NCBI GenBank assembly: GCA_046154665.1
Contig: JBJXFG010000070.1
Coordinates: 1 to 20,054, forward strand
Direction: 5' to 3'
From: JAFLCM01 sp046154665
GTDB taxonomy: Bacteria; Planctomycetota; Phycisphaerae; Phycisphaerales; UBA1924
Length of the DNA stretch: 20,054 nt
The notes under the pieces are model-generated. The model saw only the letters and a list, made by a program, of their open reading frames with translations. It was not told the DNA's origin and did not search any database. The position numbers and the translations under genes were made by a program. Position 1 is the stretch's first letter. Each line of letters starts with the position of its first letter. This document shows, piece by piece, positions 16,941 through 20,054 of the stretch.

Positions 16941-18458
16941 ATGCATCGATTGTTCAGACTTAGCGCACACGTCAGGTCGCGAATGCGGTTTGGTAGCCTG
17001 TCAATGGTCGGGCTTGTTGCCTTGGTCGCCGGCGGCTGCCAGTCTTATGAGCGCCGCCCGTTGGACATGGCGGGCCACCACGCCGCGTTCCTGGCACGCA
17101 CGCCCGAAAGCCCCGAGGTTAAGGCGTTTGCCGAGGGCCTTGCAGCGCGGTCGCCGGACATCACTGTGTTCGATCCCGCCGACGGAGTCACGTGCGCCGA
17201 AGCGGAGGTCATCGCACTCGTTTTCAACGCAGAGCTGCGGCTCGCGCGTCTGCGGGCGGGCGTCACTCGCGCGACGGCAGAGAACGCTGGGCTCTGGGAA
17301 GACCCGACGATTGGCGTTGACCTGACGCGCATCGTCGAGAGCACGCCCGAGCCGTGGAAGGTGTTCACAAGCGTGGGGATCACCATCCCGATCTCGGGGC
17401 GACTGGAGATCGAGAAGCAGCGAGCAGGTATCGAGCACGCGGCCGAACTGGCGAGAATCGCCCAACGCGAGTGGTCTGTTCGAATGTCGGTTCGTCGGGC
17501 GTGGAGTGAGTGGTCAGCGCTCGAAGCGCAGCTCGCGGCAACGCGCGACTTCCTGTCCCGTGTCGACCAGATACTCGCGGTCGTGGACAAGATGGAACAG
17601 GCGGGCGAGATTGCCAGGACGGAGGCGAGACTTTTCCGCATCGAGAAGGCGACCAAAGCCTCAGACCTCGCCGTGCTTGAGTCGCGAGCGCACGAATCGG
17701 ACTTGCGCCTCCGGCAACTGATGGGCATGTCGCCCGATGCTCCCTTCCGGTTCCACGCCGTGGGTGTCGGGCCGGCGCGGGCTGGCGCTCTTCAAAGCAC
17801 AGACGCCGCCAATCTGGAGCGCCGCAGCCCAGCAATGCTGGTCGCAGCGGCCGAGTACGAAGCCGCCGAGAAGGCGCTCGAACTCGAAGTCCGCAAGCAG
17901 TACCCGGATCTGCACATCGGACCGGGCTACGGGCGAGAAGACGGCCAAGACCAGGTTCTGCTCGGGCTTTCGATCCCGATCCCGATTCTGAATGCCAACC
18001 GGCAAAGGATCGCCGAAGCGCAGGCGCAACGGGAACTCGCACGGGCCGGGGTCGAAGCCACGCTGGAGCAGACCATCGCCGCTCTGCGGGCGGCGGATGT
18101 CCGGCTCGCGGGAGCCACGCGGCGGCGTCAAACCCTTGAAACCGAGATCGTGCCGCTGGTCGATGCTCAGTACACCGATGCGAGGCAGGTGGCCAGGCTC
18201 GGCGAGGTGAACACCCTCGTGCTTCTTGAGAGTCTGACACGTCAGCAGCAGGCCAAGGTTGGACTGGTCGAGGCGGCACGCGACGAGGCGATCGCCGCCG
18301 TCGACCTCAACGAACTCTTCGGCCCCGAACCCGCAGCGCTGCCTCCCCACCCGGCTTCGACGCCCGGCCCAATAGGCGAACCCGCCGCTCCAAGCGGCAG
18401 TCGTCCATCCAACTCCACCCCACAGTCCACTGCGCCGTCCGGCGGCTCAGACCGCTGA
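16941..18458 (+). CDS. TolC-family outer-membrane efflux lipoprotein (CusC/CzcC type)
   Basis: A 505-residue protein. The ATG at 16941 is chosen because GGAG lies 6 nt upstream and a lipoprotein signal follows, with basic residues, a hydrophobic core and VAGGC (Cys33). The open frame extends upstream to 16785, but those 52 codons look non-coding. The body shows the two-fold helical pattern of outer-membrane efflux proteins: A-x-N-x-E-L-R-L-A-R-type helix near residue 95, SVGITIPISGRLE as first barrel/turn, long Arg/Glu/Ala helices, then LLGLSIPIPILNANRQRIAEAQAQ as the second repeat's hallmark. The last 45 residues are a Pro/Ser/Thr tail. It is 24 bp before the adaptor gene, and would be the exit duct of the pump. 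Confidence 0.9.
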   Translation: MHRLFRLSAHVRSRMRFGSLSMVGLVALVAGGCQSYERRPLDMAGHHAAFLARTPESPEVKAFAEGLAARSPDITVFDPADGVTCAEAEVIALVFNAELRLARLRAGVTRATAENAGLWEDPTIGVDLTRIVESTPEPWKVFTSVGITIPISGRLEIEKQRAGIEHAAELARIAQREWSVRMSVRRAWSEWSALEAQLAATRDFLSRVDQILAVVDKMEQAGEIARTEARLFRIEKATKASDLAVLESRAHESDLRLRQLMGMSPDAPFRFHAVGVGPARAGALQSTDAANLERRSPAMLVAAAEYEAAEKALELEVRKQYPDLHIGPGYGREDGQDQVLLGLSIPIPILNANRQRIAEAQAQRELARAGVEATLEQTIAALRAADVRLAGATRRRQTLETEIVPLVDAQYTDARQVARLGEVNTLVLLESLTRQQQAKVGLVEAARDEAIAAVDLNELFGPEPAALPPHPASTPGPIGEPAAPSGSRPSNSTPQSTAPSGGSDR

Positions 18459-18482
18459 TCGGCTTCTCGCAAGGAACACGCA

Positions 18483-19907
18483 ATGAAAAATACATTCACC
18501 ACGCTCTCGAAGATTCTGCTCATCAGCGGGCTGGCCCTGTCCATGCCTCTCGCCCTGACGCTCACCGGCTGCGAGAAGAAAGATGCCGCCCACGGCTCGG
18601 ACGACGGTCACGGCCACGGGAGCGAAGGGGCCAGAGCCGGAGGGGGCGCGGGCAAGGAAGGGGAAGCCGCTCCCACCAACCGCGTGGACATCCCGGCTTC
18701 CGTCCGCCAGAATCTGGGCATCACCTTCGCCAAGGTGGAGTCGCGCAACGTCGCGCAGACACTCCGCGTGCCGGGGCGATTTGAGCTGCTCCCAACGGCC
18801 CGGCGCGAGTATCGCACGCCGTTGTCCGGGCGCGTCGAGATTCTGGTCAGCCAGTACCAGACGGTCGAACCCGGCACGCCGCTCTACCGCGTGGACGCTT
18901 CGGGCTGGCGCGACCTGCACGAGCAGACTGCGGCCACGCGGGCGCGGGCCGAGTCGATGGTGCCGTTGCTGGCGGCGCAGGCCGAGCACGAGAAGAGTCT
19001 GGCCGAGAAGGTCGTTCTCTGGCAGGAGCGACTGACGCAACTCGACGGGCTTCGCGGCGCGGGGGGCGGGAGCGCGACGCAGTTCACCGAGGCCCGGGCG
19101 ACGCTCAACGCCAGCCAGGGCGAACTGGCGATGGCCAAGGGGCGCAGCGCGGAGCTGGCAGCGCAGAAGTCGCAAGCCGAGTCCGATCTGCGAAGCCTCA
19201 CGGCGCGGCACGAGGTGCTGACACGCGGCGCGGGCTGCTCCGAGGGGCACAACGACGCGACACCCGGCTCGGTCTACACGGTCTGCGCCGTGGAGCCAGG
19301 TATCGTCGAGAGCATCGGGATGACGCCGGGCGGTCTCGCGGAAGAGAACGGCATGGTGCTCGCACTGGTGCAGCCAGAAAAAATCCGCTTCCACGCGCGG
19401 GGTTTGCAGGCGGACCTGGGCCGCCTGCGGGACGGCCTGCCCGCCCGGATCTCCCCGCCGCAAGGCGGGAGCGTGGACATCCAGGACACGATGACGGGTC
19501 AGTTGCAACTGGGCCTGGGCGCGGAAGCCGACGAGCGGACGATTGATCTCCTGGTCACGCCGGAGTCGCTCGCGGGCTGGGCGCGGAATGGCGTCTCGGC
19601 CCATCTTGAAGTAACGCTTGCTGGGGGCAACGAGGAACTGGCCATCCCGCTCTCGGCGGTCGTGCGCGATGGCGGCAAGCCGATCATCTTCCGCCGCGAC
19701 CCGGCCAATGCCGAGAAGGCGATCCGCATGGAGGCGGACCTGGGCCTCTCCGATGGCCGCTGGATCGTGGTCGCCAGCGGCGTCAAGGCCGGCGACGAGA
19801 TCGTGCTGGCGGGCAACTTCCAGTTAATGCTGGCCACCAGCGGCAACGCCGCGAAGGGCGGCCACTTCCACCCTGACGGCACATTCCACGATGGGGAGGA
19901 CAAGTAA
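18483..19907 (+). CDS. RND efflux periplasmic adaptor, CusB/CzcB (HlyD) type
   Basis: A 474-residue lipoprotein with AAGGA 7 nt before the ATG. The signal ends in LTLTGC (Cys30), followed by a His/Gly-rich stretch (DGHGHG) that could hold metal. Residues about 85-130 form the first lipoyl half (YRTPLSGRVEILVSQYQTVEPGTPLYRVD), then a long helical hairpin (about 135-245), then the second lipoyl half (VEPGIVESIGMTPGGLAEENGMVLALV). A beta-barrel and membrane-proximal domain complete it. The C-terminus is again His-rich (GHFHPDGTFHDG). The stop TAA is followed directly by the ATG of the pump gene, so the two are translated as a unit. It would link the inner-membrane pump with the TolC-like duct. 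The metal is not determined; the His-rich ends suggest a divalent or copper-group ion. Confidence 0.92.
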   Translation: MKNTFTTLSKILLISGLALSMPLALTLTGCEKKDAAHGSDDGHGHGSEGARAGGGAGKEGEAAPTNRVDIPASVRQNLGITFAKVESRNVAQTLRVPGRFELLPTARREYRTPLSGRVEILVSQYQTVEPGTPLYRVDASGWRDLHEQTAATRARAESMVPLLAAQAEHEKSLAEKVVLWQERLTQLDGLRGAGGGSATQFTEARATLNASQGELAMAKGRSAELAAQKSQAESDLRSLTARHEVLTRGAGCSEGHNDATPGSVYTVCAVEPGIVESIGMTPGGLAEENGMVLALVQPEKIRFHARGLQADLGRLRDGLPARISPPQGGSVDIQDTMTGQLQLGLGAEADERTIDLLVTPESLAGWARNGVSAHLEVTLAGGNEELAIPLSAVVRDGGKPIIFRRDPANAEKAIRMEADLGLSDGRWIVVASGVKAGDEIVLAGNFQLMLATSGNAAKGGHFHPDGTFHDGEDK

Positions 19908-20054
19908 ATGCTCGCCAAACTCATTGCATTCTCTCTGAAACAGTCCTCGCTCGTGCTCGTGGCGGCGGGGTTGCTGCTGGTGTTCGCCGGGCTCAAGGTC
20001 AAGGACATGCCGGTGGATGTCTTCCCGGAACTCAACGCGCCCACCGTCGTCATC
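19908..20054 (+). CDS. RND heavy-metal efflux pump, CusA/CzcA type, 5' fragment
   Basis: The first 49 codons only; the window ends inside the gene. GGAGGA lies 7 nt before the ATG and the start directly abuts the adaptor stop (TAAATG). A short amphipathic start (MLAKLIAFSLKQ) is followed by the first membrane helix and DMPVDVFPELNAPTVVI, the signature of the heavy-metal RND (HME) family just after helix 1. The full protein should be about 1000 residues or more. It would export metal ions using the proton gradient. Confidence 0.92.
   Translation, partial: MLAKLIAFSLKQSSLVLVAAGLLLVFAGLKVKDMPVDVFPELNAPTVVI

Overview
The window looks like a high-GC chromosome segment from a planctomycete, most likely of the Phycisphaerae type. 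The signs are an N-terminal LEPR-XLL sorting motif on one secreted protein, a GC-type dockerin-like C-terminus on another, and palindrome-rich intergenic DNA. This placement is inferred from protein architecture, not from a marker-gene tree.

Layout. (1) 1-1375, minus: a secreted LEPR-XLL protein with a HbpS/GlcG-like domain, cut by the window edge. (2) 1376-1917: a divergent intergenic region with a candidate promoter for each flanking gene and three perfect hairpins. (3) 1918-8283, plus: a two-gene unit made of an outer-membrane beta-barrel porin and a 1430-residue lipoprotein. The lipoprotein carries ten CXXCH heme motifs followed by about seven LVIVD-type propeller blades. Together they look like a porin-cytochrome electron conduit, and this is the most interesting part of the window. 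(4) 8365-9333, minus: a secreted dockerin-bearing protein. (5) 9334-9965: an intergenic block holding a cluster of hairpins and the rpsA terminator. (6) 9966-11774, minus: rpsA, with a recognisable promoter and a structured leader about 230 nt long. (7) 12437-13522, plus: a secreted coiled-coil protein resembling the periplasmic part of Wzz/GumC. It converges on (8) dacB (13535-15037, minus), a PBP4-type D-Ala-D-Ala carboxypeptidase. (9) 15221-15598, plus: a small MetRS-C-terminal/CsaA-like tRNA-binding protein. (10) 15599-16269: about 670 bp with no gene I can support. (11) 16270 to the end, plus: a heavy-metal efflux cluster. It comprises a small Cys/His-rich secreted protein, a TolC-like outer-membrane lipoprotein, a periplasmic adaptor of the CusB/HlyD type, and the first 49 codons of a CusA/CzcA-type RND pump.

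How the genes may work together. The porin and decaheme protein are plausibly co-transcribed and would move electrons across the outer membrane, or to or from a surface partner held by the propeller. The efflux genes would form a tripartite RND pump, with the small Cys/His protein as a candidate metal-binding accessory. The middle of the window (rpsA, dacB, tRNA-binding protein) is housekeeping. Two intergenic regions there share an 8-bp tandem unit, AGGTGCG(A/G).
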